From Xenorhabdus beddingii (GTDB lineage: Bacteria > Pseudomonadota > Gammaproteobacteria > Enterobacterales > Enterobacteriaceae), in the NCBI RefSeq assembly GCF_002127545.1, contig NZ_MUBK01000002.1, forward strand, positions 186,001 to 250,000: DNA of 64,000 bases, given 5' to 3'. Position 1 is the stretch's first letter; each line of letters opens with the position of its first letter. The translations under genes and the position numbers were made by a program. The notes beneath the pieces were generated by a model. That model made no database searches. It was not told the DNA's origin and saw only the letters and a program-made list of their open reading frames with translations. Below, one piece after another: positions 42,468 through 52,102 of the stretch.

Positions 42468-43736
42468 TTGTGTTCCAATAACCATCAGCATGACAAGCTG
42501 GTTCTTTGTCCCCAGTGTGACATGCTGGTGGCTGTGCCTGATTTGGAACAAGGGAAAAAGGCGGTTTGCCCCCGGTGTGACACGGTGCTGACAGCAAAGT
42601 GGAAAGAGCCACGCAACCAGCCAACAGGTTATGCAATAAGCGCATTAGTGATGCTCTTGCTTGCTTGCCTGTTTCCTTTTGTCAGCATGAGTGTCGCGGG
42701 GATGGTCAGTGAAATCACACTGCCCCAAATCCCCAAGGTGATGTATAGCGAAGACTACTCAAGCATGGCCGTGTTTTTCCTGATCTTTGTGCAGCTTGTC
42801 CCGACATTTTGCATGGTGGCGATTATCCTCCTGTGCCAGCACGTCAAGATGGCGCGTCGTTTGAAAATAGAACTGGCGCGCATTTTGTTCAAGATGAAAA
42901 CCTGGTGCATGGCAGAAATTTTCCTCGCGGGAGTGCTGGTGAGCTTTGTGAAGCTGATGGCATATGGCGAAGTTAACATTGGCTTGAGTTTCCTGCCTTA
43001 TTGTCTTTTCTGTTTATTTCAGGTCAGGGCTTTTCAATGCCTTGACCGGCACTGGTTTTGGAATGAAATAGAACCCGCGCCTAAAGTTTGCCGGCCTGTA
43101 CAGGCCGGCAAACCGGGTTTGGTGCAAGGTGTCAGATTGTGTCAATGCTGTACTGCCATTTTGCCTGCCCGGCAATCCGAATGCCCTCGTTGCCACACAA
43201 CGGGACATGCCCGTCGTCGCCATAGCCTTCAATGCACCATGGCGCTGCTGATGACATCAGCCATACTGTATATTCCGGCGAATGTTTTACCGATCATGGT
43301 CACACAGGCATTGGGAAACCACATTAATTCCAATATCCTGGAAGGTGTTATTTTACTTTGGAGCTCAGGCTCTTACCCTGTGGCAATGGTGATTTTTATT
43401 GCCAGCATCATGGTGCCTATACTGAAAATGCTGGCCATCAGTTGGTTGTGCTGGGATGCCAAAAGTCAACGTCACCATGATTCCGAAACGATGCATTTTA
43501 TTTACGAAATGGTGGAATTTGTGGGGCGTTGGTCAATGATTGATGTGTTCGTTATTGCCGTACTCTCGGCACTGGTTCGCATGGGACAATTCATGAGTAT
43601 CTATCCTGCTATCGGAGCCGTGTTGTTTGCTCTGGTGGTTATCTTGACGATGTTTGCGTCAATGACATTCGATCCGCGTTTAACTTGGGACAAAGCCAAT
43701 AGTCAATTTGCGTTACATAACCATGAGGAGTCGTAA
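42468..43736 (+). CDS. pqiA: Intermembrane transport protein PqiA
   Basis: PqiA is the multi-span inner-membrane component of the Pqi lipid-transport system between inner and outer membranes. The 422-residue protein starts at a TTG codon, chosen because AAGGAG lies eight bases upstream and the resulting MCSNNHQHDKLVLCPQCDM aligns with E. coli PqiA. Two zinc-ribbon-like pairs (CPQCD...CPRCD and CQCC...CPRC) precede two blocks of four membrane helices. SEITLPQIP and GRWSMIDVFVIAVLSALVRMG are typical. pqiB follows after one base. Confidence 0.96.
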   Translation: MCSNNHQHDKLVLCPQCDMLVAVPDLEQGKKAVCPRCDTVLTAKWKEPRNQPTGYAISALVMLLLACLFPFVSMSVAGMVSEITLPQIPKVMYSEDYSSMAVFFLIFVQLVPTFCMVAIILLCQHVKMARRLKIELARILFKMKTWCMAEIFLAGVLVSFVKLMAYGEVNIGLSFLPYCLFCLFQVRAFQCLDRHWFWNEIEPAPKVCRPVQAGKPGLVQGVRLCQCCTAILPARQSECPRCHTTGHARRRHSLQCTMALLMTSAILYIPANVLPIMVTQALGNHINSNILEGVILLWSSGSYPVAMVIFIASIMVPILKMLAISWLCWDAKSQRHHDSETMHFIYEMVEFVGRWSMIDVFVIAVLSALVRMGQFMSIYPAIGAVLFALVVILTMFASMTFDPRLTWDKANSQFALHNHEES

Positions 43737-43737
43737 G

Positions 43738-45387
43738 GTGACGGATAAAGAAGAAGATCTGGCTCAGGCCAGGATCAGCAAACTCAAGAGTTGGTCACCT
43801 ATATGGATAGTCCCCGTTATCACTGTGCTTATCGGGGCCTGGATACTGTTTTACCATTTTAGTCACCAAGGACCGGAAGTGATACTGTTCACATCCAACG
43901 CTGAAGGTATTGAAGCGGGAAAAACGAAAATCAAAAGCCGCAGCGTTGACATTGGCGTTGTCGAAAAAGTTTCACTAAGTGATAACTTGGGACAGGTCAT
44001 TATTAAAGCTCGTCTGAATGATGGCATGGAGCGGCTTTTACATACAGACACCGCATTCTGGGTGGTCAAACCTCAGGTTGGGCGTGAGGGGGTTTCTGGC
44101 CTGAGTACATTATTGTCGGGTGTATTTATTGAATTGCAACCGGGTACACAAGGTAGTGAAGAACGGCAATTTTCATTGCTGGATTCACCACCCCTAGCTT
44201 CCCCGGATGCGAAAGGTATTCGTATTGTACTGATGAGTGAAAAAGCAGGGCAACTCTCTCCCGGCGATCCGGTGTTATTTCGCGGATATCGTGTGGGATC
44301 GGTTGAAGCCGGCACTTTTGATCCGGAATCCCGGTTGGTTCGCTACCAAATTTTCGTTAATTCACCTTACGACGGTCTACTGACAACCAACGTCAGGTTT
44401 TGGAAAGACAGTGGTATCGCTTTTGACATGTCATCACAAGGACTACGGGTTGAAGTTGCCTCATTATCAACCTTATTTGGTGGTGGTGTGAGTTTTGATG
44501 TACCGAAAGGTTGGGGATTGGGTAACCCGGTAAAAGAAAAAGAAGTTTTCAAACTTTATGATAGTGAGAAGAGTATCCAAAATTCACTTTATACCGAGTA
44601 TAAAGGCTTTTTATTATTTTTCTCTGACTCAGTACGAGGTTTGCAGGTGGGGGCACCGGTCGAATTTCGTGGTATCAGGGTTGGGACAGTCGTCAACGTT
44701 CCTTTCTATTCTGAGAGCATTAAGCAACGGATTGACCGTGAATTTCGGATCCCTGTCTTGATTCATATAGAGCCTGAACGTTTCAAAAAAGAATTGGGTG
44801 ATGGATTTGATACCGACAAGCAACTGAAAGAGACCATTGCACGGGGTTTAAGGGCTTCCTTGAAATCGGGGAATTTACTGACAGGGGCGCTGTTTATTGA
44901 CCTGAATTTTTACCCTGATGAAAAACAATGGGAAATGCCACGTAAAATTGAAGGTTATAACGTGTTGCCTACTGTCAGTGGTGGCCTGGCGCAAATTCAA
45001 CAAAAGATCATCACGACGTTGGATAAAATCAATAATATGCCGATTGAACCGGTATTTATGCAGGCAACGAAAACACTTGAAGAAAGCCGGAAAGCAATGA
45101 GAACGGCGCAAAAAACAATGGATGAGTTAAATCGGATGCTGGCGAGCAAAGAAGCCCAAGGGTTGCCTAAAGATATCCAAAATACATTACATGAGTTAAG
45201 TCGCAGTATGCAGGGCATTCAGCCCGGTTCGCCGGCTTATAACAAATTGGTTGACAATATGCAGCGGCTGGATCAGGTACTGCGTGAATTGCAGCCTGTC
45301 CTGAAGACCCTTAATAATAAGAGCAATGCGTTGGTATTTGAAGCGGAAGCGATCAAAGATCCTGAACCTAAAAAGGCGCCTGAATAA
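43738..45387 (+). CDS. pqiB: MCE-domain intermembrane transport protein PqiB
   Basis: PqiB forms the periplasm-spanning tube of the Pqi system. I choose the GTG at 43738, which has GAGGAG seven bases upstream and gives a 549-residue protein (E. coli 546); an ATG ten codons further upstream would overlap pqiA. It has one N-terminal membrane segment (SPIWIVPVITVLIGAWILFYHF), three successive MCE domains (for example PGDPVLFRGYRVGSVE and VGAPVEFRGIRVGTV) and a C-terminal coiled coil (SPAYNKLVDNMQRLDQVLRELQPVL). Its stop overlaps the pqiC start. Confidence 0.96.
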   Translation: MTDKEEDLAQARISKLKSWSPIWIVPVITVLIGAWILFYHFSHQGPEVILFTSNAEGIEAGKTKIKSRSVDIGVVEKVSLSDNLGQVIIKARLNDGMERLLHTDTAFWVVKPQVGREGVSGLSTLLSGVFIELQPGTQGSEERQFSLLDSPPLASPDAKGIRIVLMSEKAGQLSPGDPVLFRGYRVGSVEAGTFDPESRLVRYQIFVNSPYDGLLTTNVRFWKDSGIAFDMSSQGLRVEVASLSTLFGGGVSFDVPKGWGLGNPVKEKEVFKLYDSEKSIQNSLYTEYKGFLLFFSDSVRGLQVGAPVEFRGIRVGTVVNVPFYSESIKQRIDREFRIPVLIHIEPERFKKELGDGFDTDKQLKETIARGLRASLKSGNLLTGALFIDLNFYPDEKQWEMPRKIEGYNVLPTVSGGLAQIQQKIITTLDKINNMPIEPVFMQATKTLEESRKAMRTAQKTMDELNRMLASKEAQGLPKDIQNTLHELSRSMQGIQPGSPAYNKLVDNMQRLDQVLRELQPVLKTLNNKSNALVFEAEAIKDPEPKKAPE

Positions 45388-46025
45388 TGAAAAAGTTGCT
45401 TTCAACATTGGCATTTTCTATTTCTATCAGTGTGTTTGTTGTCGGAAGTTTGTTTATTGCAGGGTGTAGTGGCAGCCAGCTACAGAAAACCTATTACCAG
45501 CTACCGGTTTTAGCTAATTTATCAGCGGAAAAGCCAGCATCTCCGGAAAATCAGGTATCGCAGGAGAATAAGCTGGGAGCTAAACATGAACGGCAACTAT
45601 GGGTAAAAGAGGTTAACCTTTCTGACTACCTTACTTCGCCCGGCATTGTGTATCAAACAGGCGATGTCAGCTATGTCAATGCATCAAATCATTTGTGGGC
45701 CAGCCCATTGCAGCAACAGTTAAAGCAGATTTTGATCTCTGAACTGAGTGCGGCATTCCCGCATCGTTTGGTTTCCGGGCAGGAACTGGAAAAAGATGCT
45801 GATGCGTTGGATATCACAATAACAGCTTTTCACGGGCGATATGATGGCCGGGTATTGATTGCAGGAGACTGGATACTGTCCAATTCAGGCAATGTGATTA
45901 AAAGGCCATTCAATCTTGAGTTGAAACAGAAAAAAGAGGGTTATGCTGAATTGGTTCTTACATTAGCACAAGGTTACAACCAGTTGGCTAAATCCATTGC
46001 AAAACAGATAGCTTCCCAACGTTAA
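45387..46025 (+). CDS. pqiC: Outer-membrane lipoprotein PqiC (YmbA)
   Basis: PqiC is the small lipoprotein that docks the Pqi tube to the outer membrane. The 212-residue precursor (E. coli about 187) has a hydrophobic signal ending in the lipobox FIAGC, with Cys27 as the lipidation site; the residue after it is Ser, not Asp, which fits outer-membrane sorting. The ABC-type auxiliary (DUF330) domain follows, beginning KTYYQLPV. An insertion of about 20 residues (residues 46-67) after the first strand accounts for the extra length. Its start overlaps the pqiB stop. Confidence 0.93.
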   Translation: MKKLLSTLAFSISISVFVVGSLFIAGCSGSQLQKTYYQLPVLANLSAEKPASPENQVSQENKLGAKHERQLWVKEVNLSDYLTSPGIVYQTGDVSYVNASNHLWASPLQQQLKQILISELSAAFPHRLVSGQELEKDADALDITITAFHGRYDGRVLIAGDWILSNSGNVIKRPFNLELKQKKEGYAELVLTLAQGYNQLAKSIAKQIASQR

Positions 46026-46033
46026 CCGGGTAT

Positions 46034-46057
46034 ACACCTCCGCAATAGCGGAGGTGT
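46034..46057. terminator. hairpin between pqiC and fabA
   Basis: Perfect 10-base arms ACACCTCCGC and GCGGAGGTGT with an AATA loop lie between convergent pqiC and fabA. The T-tract is poor on both sides. Confidence 0.65.
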
Positions 46058-46097
46058 TCAGTATTGGGGAAAAAGGGGCGTCACCAAAATGGGATTA

Positions 46098-46616
46098 TCA
46101 GAAAGCACTGGTATCTTTGAACAAACCAACCTTTAAATCAGCCGCAGTATAAATTAGCTTACCGTCTACCAGAACTTCACCATCAGCCAAGCCCATAATC
46201 AGCTTTCGGTTAATGACACGCTTGAAATTAATGCGGTAAGTCACCTTTTTTGCCGTTGGTAATATCTGGCCTGTGAATTTCACTTCACCTACGCCGAGTG
46301 CCCGGCCTTTACCTTCTCCACCGATCCAGCCCAGGAAAAAGCCAACAAGCTGCCACATTGCATCAAGTCCAAGACAGCCTGGCATTACAGGGTCATTGAC
46401 AAAATGGCAATCGAAAAACCACAGCTCAGGGTTGATATCGAATTCAGCTTCGACATACCCTTTATCATAGATACCGCCGGTTTCTGTCATTTTCGTGATG
46501 CGATCCATCATCAACATATTGCCAGAAGGCAGCGGTGGTCCATTTTCACCAAACAATTTACCTTGTCCAGAGGCTTGAAGTTCTTCTTTCGTGTAGGACT
46601 CTTGTTTTTTAAACAT
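46098..46616 (-). CDS. fabA: 3-hydroxydecanoyl-ACP dehydratase/isomerase
   Basis: FabA dehydrates 3-hydroxydecanoyl-ACP and isomerises the trans-2 product to cis-3, the branch point for unsaturated fatty acids. The 172-residue hot-dog-fold protein has exactly the E. coli length. The catalytic His71 and Asp85 lie in [23 protein letters not shown]. It is downstream of lonH on the same strand, 85 bases apart, as in E. coli. Confidence 0.99.
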   Translation of the reverse strand: MFKKQESYTKEELQASGQGKLFGENGPPLPSGNMLMMDRITKMTETGGIYDKGYVEAEFDINPELWFFDCHFVNDPVMPGCLGLDAMWQLVGFFLGWIGGEGKGRALGVGEVKFTGQILPTAKKVTYRINFKRVINRKLIMGLADGEVLVDGKLIYTAADLKVGLFKDTSAF

Positions 46617-46701
46617 ACTTTCAGATAGCCTTATGATCGTGTAGGGCTAGAGAATAGCGTACAGTTGTACGCCGAACAACTCCGATCAGATAATAGCAGA
46701 A

Positions 46702-48465
46702 TTAACCTAACCAGCGTAAAAACCAAGGTAATTGAGGTCGCTCGTGATGATTGGCCTGTGTGATACGGGCATATATCATAGCTAACAAGTGTTCTTTTTG
46801 TTGATCATGGTAAGGAATACCGGTTAGTAGTGATGCGGCTTCAGAGACATGCTCGACAGCCCAGATATGAAATTCTCCATTTTTGACTGCGTTAACAACG
46901 TCTTGGCTTAGGCACAAATGTTGTACATTGGAAGTTGGAATAATCACCCCTTGAGAACCCGTGAGCTTACGGTAGTGACATAGGCGGAAAAAACCTTCAA
47001 TTTTCTCGTTGACGCCACCAATCGGTTGCACATAACCAAATTGGTCTACCGCACCGGTAACCGCAATTTGCTGATCGATAGGCTGCTGTGATAACGCACT
47101 GATCAGGCAACATAACTCAGCCAGTGAAGCGCTGTCACCGTCCACTTCGCCATAAGATTGCTCGAACACAATGGAAGCAGAGAATGGCTGTGGCTGATCC
47201 AACTTCAATTCAGCAATTAAGTAAGCCTGCATAATCATCATGCCTTTCGCATGAATATTGCCACCTAACTCGACCTTACGTTCCACATCAATAAGCTCTC
47301 CATCCCCTAAGTGCGCAACGCAACTGATACGGGAAGGTTCTCCCATTGGCTCAGGGTGCCCGGGATATTCGAGTACTGATAACCCATTAATTTGGCCAAT
47401 GACTGAACCTTGTGTACGGATCAATATTTGACCTTTCAGTATTTCGTCCATACTGCGTTCTGCTAAATAACCGTGACGCCAAGCGCGATTCTCTTCTGCC
47501 TGTTGCAGGGAGTGCTCGGTGATCTGGTTTTCCTGCTGGTAATTGGCTGCTGCTTCCAATTTTTGTTGCAACCACTGGATATCCAGAGGTAAACGGAGTT
47601 GATCTTCGGTATGGCGAATAGCCTGTTTGAGAAGTTCAGGCCAGGCATCGGTACTCAATGGGGGCAGGTTTTTTTGCTGAATGATCCCATTCACATAGCG
47701 GCACCATACTGCCAGGTCATCTTCTTCGTGGAAGAGGATATCCGGCTCAAATTCACCATACAATGCACTGTTTGCCAGTTCGGGTTCAATGGTCTGTAGT
47801 TCTTCAAGACTTAATCTATCCCCAACTAAAAGCAGACGCAGATCCAATTCCATTGAAGGCACAGGAAAGGGAAGGGGGCGATTCTCATCGTGCGACAGCC
47901 AGTCGAAACGGCGTTGGATAATCATCTGCTTGAGGCGAACCCACATTAATGGTTGAGCAAGCAGAGTTCGCAGAGGCAAAACCAAAACACCGCCATTGAC
48001 TTGATGGACAAGCCCCGGTTGTAGCTGGATCACACCTTGATACGTATAAATGTTGCCAAATAATTGTTCTGGTTCAATCCATTCACGATAAGCAACTCGC
48101 TCAGTGGGCGCAAACATACCTTCCCCAGCCGAGTTCCAGGTAATGGTTTGGTGTTCTATTTGATAATAGCCCCCGATGGTTGGACGACTTTTTGGCAGTA
48201 AAGAGGAAATCGTATCAGATAAAAGAGACAGATAAACATCACTCTCTTCAGCCTTCAGCAGCATAAAAGATTGACGTAGATCGGCCTGACAAAAAAGAGA
48301 TAACCCACTGTGCAGCCTGGGTTGAACCTCATCTATTGTGATGGGGGACAATTCAGTGACAGAATTGAAGAGTGCCTGATAAGGCGCATTGTTTGGCTGT
48401 AATGCCTGCCAGTCTAATTTTATATTCGTCAAAGTGGTCGCTACATATAGTGAAAAAGGAAACAT
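46702..48465 (-). CDS. lonH: Lon-like ATP-independent-type protease LonH (YcbZ)
   Basis: This is a Lon-family serine protease homologue (E. coli YcbZ, 586 residues). The 587-residue protein has an N-terminal region without a canonical Walker A in the place expected for Lon, and a C-terminal Lon protease domain with the Ser-Lys dyad: Ser in GEVDGDSASLAELCCLISAL and Lys in PIGGVNEKIEGFFRLC. Physiological substrates are not well known. It lies between fabA and divergent matP, the conserved enterobacterial arrangement. Confidence 0.93.
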   Translation of the reverse strand: MFPFSLYVATTLTNIKLDWQALQPNNAPYQALFNSVTELSPITIDEVQPRLHSGLSLFCQADLRQSFMLLKAEESDVYLSLLSDTISSLLPKSRPTIGGYYQIEHQTITWNSAGEGMFAPTERVAYREWIEPEQLFGNIYTYQGVIQLQPGLVHQVNGGVLVLPLRTLLAQPLMWVRLKQMIIQRRFDWLSHDENRPLPFPVPSMELDLRLLLVGDRLSLEELQTIEPELANSALYGEFEPDILFHEEDDLAVWCRYVNGIIQQKNLPPLSTDAWPELLKQAIRHTEDQLRLPLDIQWLQQKLEAAANYQQENQITEHSLQQAEENRAWRHGYLAERSMDEILKGQILIRTQGSVIGQINGLSVLEYPGHPEPMGEPSRISCVAHLGDGELIDVERKVELGGNIHAKGMMIMQAYLIAELKLDQPQPFSASIVFEQSYGEVDGDSASLAELCCLISALSQQPIDQQIAVTGAVDQFGYVQPIGGVNEKIEGFFRLCHYRKLTGSQGVIIPTSNVQHLCLSQDVVNAVKNGEFHIWAVEHVSEAASLLTGIPYHDQQKEHLLAMIYARITQANHHERPQLPWFLRWLG

Positions 48466-48636
48466 TTATTATACAAGATTAGGCCATGAACCAACATGGC
48501 AGAATCTTGAAAGAAGCGACATTTGAGCTAACACGCTTAGTGCCTGTAAAATGTGCCAATATTCTGGGTTGCCATGAGCAATTCAAAGAAATAATTGCTA
48601 TGCTTAATTTAAGTTACGCTGTCACTGAGAGATGAA

Positions 48637-49086
48637 ATGAAATATCAACAATTGGAAAATCTGGAATGTGGCTGGAAATGGGCATATTTGGCAAAAAAAC
48701 ACCGTGAAGGTGAGCCGGTTACTAAATACATTGAAAAAAGTGCAGCGCAGAATGCAGTGAGTGAATTAATGAATCTGGAGCGCGAACCCGTCAAGGTATT
48801 GGAATGGATTTCTTTGCATATGAATCCGGATTTATCCAACCGGATGAAGCAAACAATTCGGGCACGGCGCAAACGTCATTTTAATGCTGAACACCAACAC
48901 TCACGGAAAAAATCCATCGATTTGGACTTTCATGTCTGGCAGCGGCTTTCAGCTCTCTCTCAGCGTCGCGGGAATACTCTGTCAGAAACGATCATACAGT
49001 TGCTGGAAGATGCTGAATATAGAGAAAGGTATACACACCAGATGTCGAGTTTGAAGCAGGATTTAGAAGCGATATTGGGAAAATAA
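48637..49086 (+). CDS. matP: Macrodomain Ter protein MatP
   Basis: MatP binds matS sites and organises the Ter macrodomain, linking it to the divisome and displacing MukBEF. The 149-residue protein (E. coli 150) starts [22 protein letters not shown]. It has the N-terminal four-helix bundle, the ribbon-helix-helix DNA-binding part ([38 protein letters not shown]) and a C-terminal coiled coil. It is next to ompA, as in E. coli, and both its partner complex MukBEF and its target partner ZapC relatives are in this window. Confidence 0.97.
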   Translation: MKYQQLENLECGWKWAYLAKKHREGEPVTKYIEKSAAQNAVSELMNLEREPVKVLEWISLHMNPDLSNRMKQTIRARRKRHFNAEHQHSRKKSIDLDFHVWQRLSALSQRRGNTLSETIIQLLEDAEYRERYTHQMSSLKQDLEAILGK

Positions 49087-49104
49087 CCTCAACTTAGACG
49101 CAAA

Positions 49105-49132
49105 CAAAAAACCCCACTTTTGACGTGGGGTT
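49105..49132 (-). terminator. terminator of ompA (also serves matP)
   Basis: Arms AACCCCAC and GTGGGGTT with a 7-base loop. On the minus strand the stem is followed by a U-rich TTTTTTGTTTG, so it mainly ends ompA transcripts; convergent matP may share it. Confidence 0.9.
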
Positions 49133-49158
49133 CTATTAATAAATCCTTCAGGGCAAGA

Positions 49159-50265
49159 TTACTGTGCTACTTTTGGCTGAGTAACCACTTCTTTAGTACC
49201 CTGAATATTGATAACTACACGGCGATCAGGTGCCAGGCAGTCGATCAGTTTAGCGCGAACTTTGATGTTGTCACAGTGAGAACCCGTGACAGGATTTTCC
49301 TTGCCACGGCCTTCTGCGTGGATGCTATTTGCTGGAATGCCTTTAGCAACCAGATAATTTACAACAGATTGAGCACGTTTTTGCGACAACGGCAGGTTGT
49401 AATTCTGGCTACCGATGCGGTCAGTATAACCAAGTACTACAACATTACCCTGATTTGGATCGATTTTAGCCAGTTGGTTGTAGAGGCTATCCAGTTCTTT
49501 CTTACCTTCTTCTTTCAGCGTTGATTTGTTGAAATTGAACAGAACGTCAGAACGCAGAGTGAAGCTCTTGTTTTCAACAACCGGAGCAGGAACGACCGGA
49601 GCGACAGGTGTAATCACTGGAGCAACTGCTTCATCTTGACCGAAACGGTAAGAAAGGCCAACGCTCAACAAGCCGTTATCTGGGCGGGCACCAACGGTAG
49701 TGGCATCACCGATGTTATTAACCCATTGGTAATCCAGGCGGGTTGCCAGATTTTTGGTCAATGCGTACTCAACACCAATCGCAGCTAAAGGAGAAAAGCC
49801 AGTGTCGTTGTTTTTCAGCCTGACTTGATCAGGAGATGCGGCATTGGCGTCATAAGTCGCAGAAGAGTCTGCACGCCATGCCATACCACCCAAACGGGTA
49901 TAAACATCAAGATTATCCATCACTGGGTAGCTCAATTTAGTTGTCAATTGAACACCTTGAGCGCGGAAAGCACCGTTATTAACGCTGCCTTTATAAGCCA
50001 TGCGACCCAGCCAGTCATAGCCCATTTCAAAGCCCAGATATGGGTTTGCCTGATAACCAACATAGGCACCTGCACCCAGTTGGCTTTTGTGAGTTGAGCC
50101 GTCACCAATTCGGTTATCGTAATCATTGCCGTAGAAATTCACGTCATGGTATTGAGACCAACCCAGTTTAGCGCCGGTATACCAGGTGTCATCCTTTGGA
50201 GCTGCTTGGGCAGCAGTTGCGAAAGCTGCCACTGCCACTGCTACTGCGATAGCTGTCTTTTTCAT
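49159..50265 (-). CDS. ompA: Outer membrane protein A
   Basis: OmpA is an abundant eight-stranded barrel with a periplasmic peptidoglycan-binding domain. From the ATG at 50265 the precursor has 368 residues and a clear signal peptide ([21 protein letters not shown]), with GAGG seven bases upstream; the frame extends ten codons further but lacks support. The mature protein begins [21 protein letters not shown] proline/valine hinge ([15 protein letters not shown]) precedes the OmpA_C domain with [14 protein letters not shown] and [10 protein letters not shown]. The surface loops differ from E. coli, as usual. Confidence 0.97.
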   Translation of the reverse strand: MKKTAIAVAVAVAAFATAAQAAPKDDTWYTGAKLGWSQYHDVNFYGNDYDNRIGDGSTHKSQLGAGAYVGYQANPYLGFEMGYDWLGRMAYKGSVNNGAFRAQGVQLTTKLSYPVMDNLDVYTRLGGMAWRADSSATYDANAASPDQVRLKNNDTGFSPLAAIGVEYALTKNLATRLDYQWVNNIGDATTVGARPDNGLLSVGLSYRFGQDEAVAPVITPVAPVVPAPVVENKSFTLRSDVLFNFNKSTLKEEGKKELDSLYNQLAKIDPNQGNVVVLGYTDRIGSQNYNLPLSQKRAQSVVNYLVAKGIPANSIHAEGRGKENPVTGSHCDNIKVRAKLIDCLAPDRRVVINIQGTKEVVTQPKVAQ

Positions 50266-50618
50266 TTTACGCCTCGTTATCATCCAAATAGGCAATTGGC
50301 CTTGAAAGCCTTATTATTAGCCATTGGTTAAAATGTTTGATTAGGTGACTCCACTTTTACCAGAAGATGCTTCCTGAAATATAAGAGTGGTAAGCACAAA
50401 CCTAAACTGTGTAAAGTCTACAACGAACTCAAAAAGTTACAAGTGCACTGTGATTCACGACACAAAATTTTTAATTATCATCATACAAATAAAAAATATT
50501 TTTGACGAACATTTACAATGTTGACCATATCAATACATTGATTTTCATTGTAAAGACGGGAGATTATCAATTAGTAGCTCATTTTTTATAAAAAATATTG
50601 GGATTAATCCTAATTTTG
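50266..50618. promoter_or_regulatory. ompA upstream region and long leader
   Basis: About 350 AT-rich bases between ompA and sulA (both minus strand). It should hold the ompA promoter and its long 5' untranslated leader, which in E. coli stabilises the mRNA. I see no coding frame and no clear sulA terminator. Confidence 0.45.
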
Positions 50619-51191
50619 TCAATGATAGTAAATAGAGTGAATTTGTAACCTAACGGGTGGTGAATTTAATTGATGCGTTAACTTTTGTGGCCGCATAATA
50701 AAACCGAGAGCAGTGCCCCTTTGGGCAGCTAAATGTAATCTATTCACTTCATATTCAGACAATTCAGGCAACCAGCCCAATACAATACTGTAATTACCAC
50801 TTGCTAAAGCCTTTTCCATAGCATTAATCGAAGCAATGGGCCGGATCTGGGTTAGTTGGACGATTTTATCTAGAGGAAGCCCTGAATTTATCAACCACTG
50901 GCGGCTCAACCTCTGATTGGGTGTCACCCAAAGTAACCATCGGTTTTCGTTTCCCGACTGACGTAATAAAGGAAGCAGAATATGATTAATGGCTGGCTGG
51001 TGTTCGTTATAAACCAGCTCACTGACCATCCCTTTTTCTGTTGGTGACGCGCATTGTGGGGGTTCCACAACAGACCGTCTTTTCACGGCCATCTCAGCCA
51101 TTTTTTTGTCTGTTTTATGTTCATTCACGGTTGTGTCAACCGCCATTGTTTTATTTTCGGTGAGATAGCCCCACGATGATTGAATGCTCAT
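50619..51191 (-). CDS. sulA: SOS cell division inhibitor SulA
   Basis: SulA is produced under DNA damage and blocks FtsZ assembly until repair is complete; Lon protease removes it. From the ATG at 51191 (GAGGAAC just upstream) it has 190 residues. The conserved core includes NRWLLWVTPNQRLSRQWLINSGLPLDKIVQL and GNYSIVLGWLPELSE, and the C terminus ends in HSIYYH, in keeping with the Lon-recognised His/Tyr tail of E. coli SulA. The N-terminal 50 residues are divergent. A perfect LexA site lies 22 bases before the start. Confidence 0.93.
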   Translation of the reverse strand: MSIQSSWGYLTENKTMAVDTTVNEHKTDKKMAEMAVKRRSVVEPPQCASPTEKGMVSELVYNEHQPAINHILLPLLRQSGNENRWLLWVTPNQRLSRQWLINSGLPLDKIVQLTQIRPIASINAMEKALASGNYSIVLGWLPELSEYEVNRLHLAAQRGTALGFIMRPQKLTHQLNSPPVRLQIHSIYYH

Positions 51192-51212
51192 AATGTTCCT
51201 CGCCATGATAAG

Positions 51213-51228
51213 CTGTATATTTATACAG
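51213..51228 (-). promoter_or_regulatory. LexA box (SOS operator) of sulA
   Basis: CTGTATATTTATACAG is a CTG-N10-CAG palindrome with the AT-rich spacer expected of enterobacterial LexA operators. It lies 22 bases upstream of the sulA start, where it would overlap the promoter. Confidence 0.95.
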
Positions 51229-51400
51229 TATAACGCTATTTGATTAAAAGCAAGTTTCTTTTTTTCAAAGCGCTTCGCAAAAATTTACAGAAATTCAGAT
51301 TTTTCTGACTTAATGATTGGCAGTTGGAAATAGATTGCGTATGGTTTTAATTAATTGTTCTTGTTATCTATTTTATTAATAGCAGTCATGGTTAACCATT

Positions 51401-52060
51401 ATGTTGGAATGTGATTCATGGAGTGATAAAAAAATGTTTTTATCCGGAGCGCGTTTTACCCAATTACAACACGGCGTATCTTCATTGGGGAAACTTAAGA
51501 AAAAATCTCAATTTGGTGGCATTGGTCTGTTAATTGATGGTGTTTTATTTGCTATCAGTTCTGAGGGGGAGCTTTATCTACGGGGAAGTAGTCACGCTGA
51601 GGTATTATTTAAAGCTAAGGGCATGGAAAACTTTATTTATTCAAAGAGAGGGATACCTGTGACTTTACGGTATTACCGCGTTAATGAATTACTCTGGCGA
51701 GATCAGAAACAGTTGTTTGAATATATGCAATTGGCCTATCAATATACCATGGAAGAAATTATTGATAGACGAAAAATGCCTCTCAGGATTAAAGACCTGC
51801 CTAATTTAGGGATCGCGTTAGAAAGACAACTATGGAAAGTGGGGATCTCTAAAGTAGAAGAGTTGAGAATGCTAGGCGCCAAAGCAACTTATCTCAAACT
51901 ACAACAGCATAAGAAAAGAACAAATGTTAGCTTGTTGCTTGCGTTGGCTGGTGCAATAGAGGGCTGCCATGTCGCGGTTTTGCCGGAACAATTGCGTGAC
52001 GAATTAATTAGCTGGCACAGTGAATGGATGCAGCAGGATTCGGATCATCATTCGTCATGA
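51401..52060 (+). CDS. sxy: Competence regulator Sxy/TfoX
   Basis: Sxy is a co-activator that acts with CRP at CRP-S promoters of competence genes, including comEC-type genes. The 219-residue protein has the TfoX N-terminal domain (RFTQLQHGVSSLGKLKKKSQFGG and GIGLLIDGVLFAI) and the TfoX C-terminal domain (LRIKDLPNLGIALERQLWKVGISKVEELRMLGA), both typical. The start at 51401 (MLECDSW) is plausible, with a later ATG at 51434 as an alternative. It is next to sulA, as in E. coli. In E. coli its other neighbour is yccS; here about 11 kb of accessory DNA lie in between. Confidence 0.93.
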   Translation: MLECDSWSDKKMFLSGARFTQLQHGVSSLGKLKKKSQFGGIGLLIDGVLFAISSEGELYLRGSSHAEVLFKAKGMENFIYSKRGIPVTLRYYRVNELLWRDQKQLFEYMQLAYQYTMEEIIDRRKMPLRIKDLPNLGIALERQLWKVGISKVEELRMLGAKATYLKLQQHKKRTNVSLLLALAGAIEGCHVAVLPEQLRDELISWHSEWMQQDSDHHSS

Positions 52061-52073
52061 GTGACGTTTGATG

Positions 52074-52095
52074 AATAGGGGCATCGCCCCTATTT
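52074..52095. terminator. bidirectional hairpin at left end of the sxy-yccS island
   Basis: AATAGGGGC-ATC-GCCCCTATT lies between the sxy stop and the convergent nucleoside deoxyribosyltransferase-like gene. A very similar hairpin (TAGGGGC...GCCCCTAT) lies at 63476-63495 beside yccS, at the other end of the inserted block. Confidence 0.75.
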
Positions 52096-52102
52096 CCTGA
52101 TT

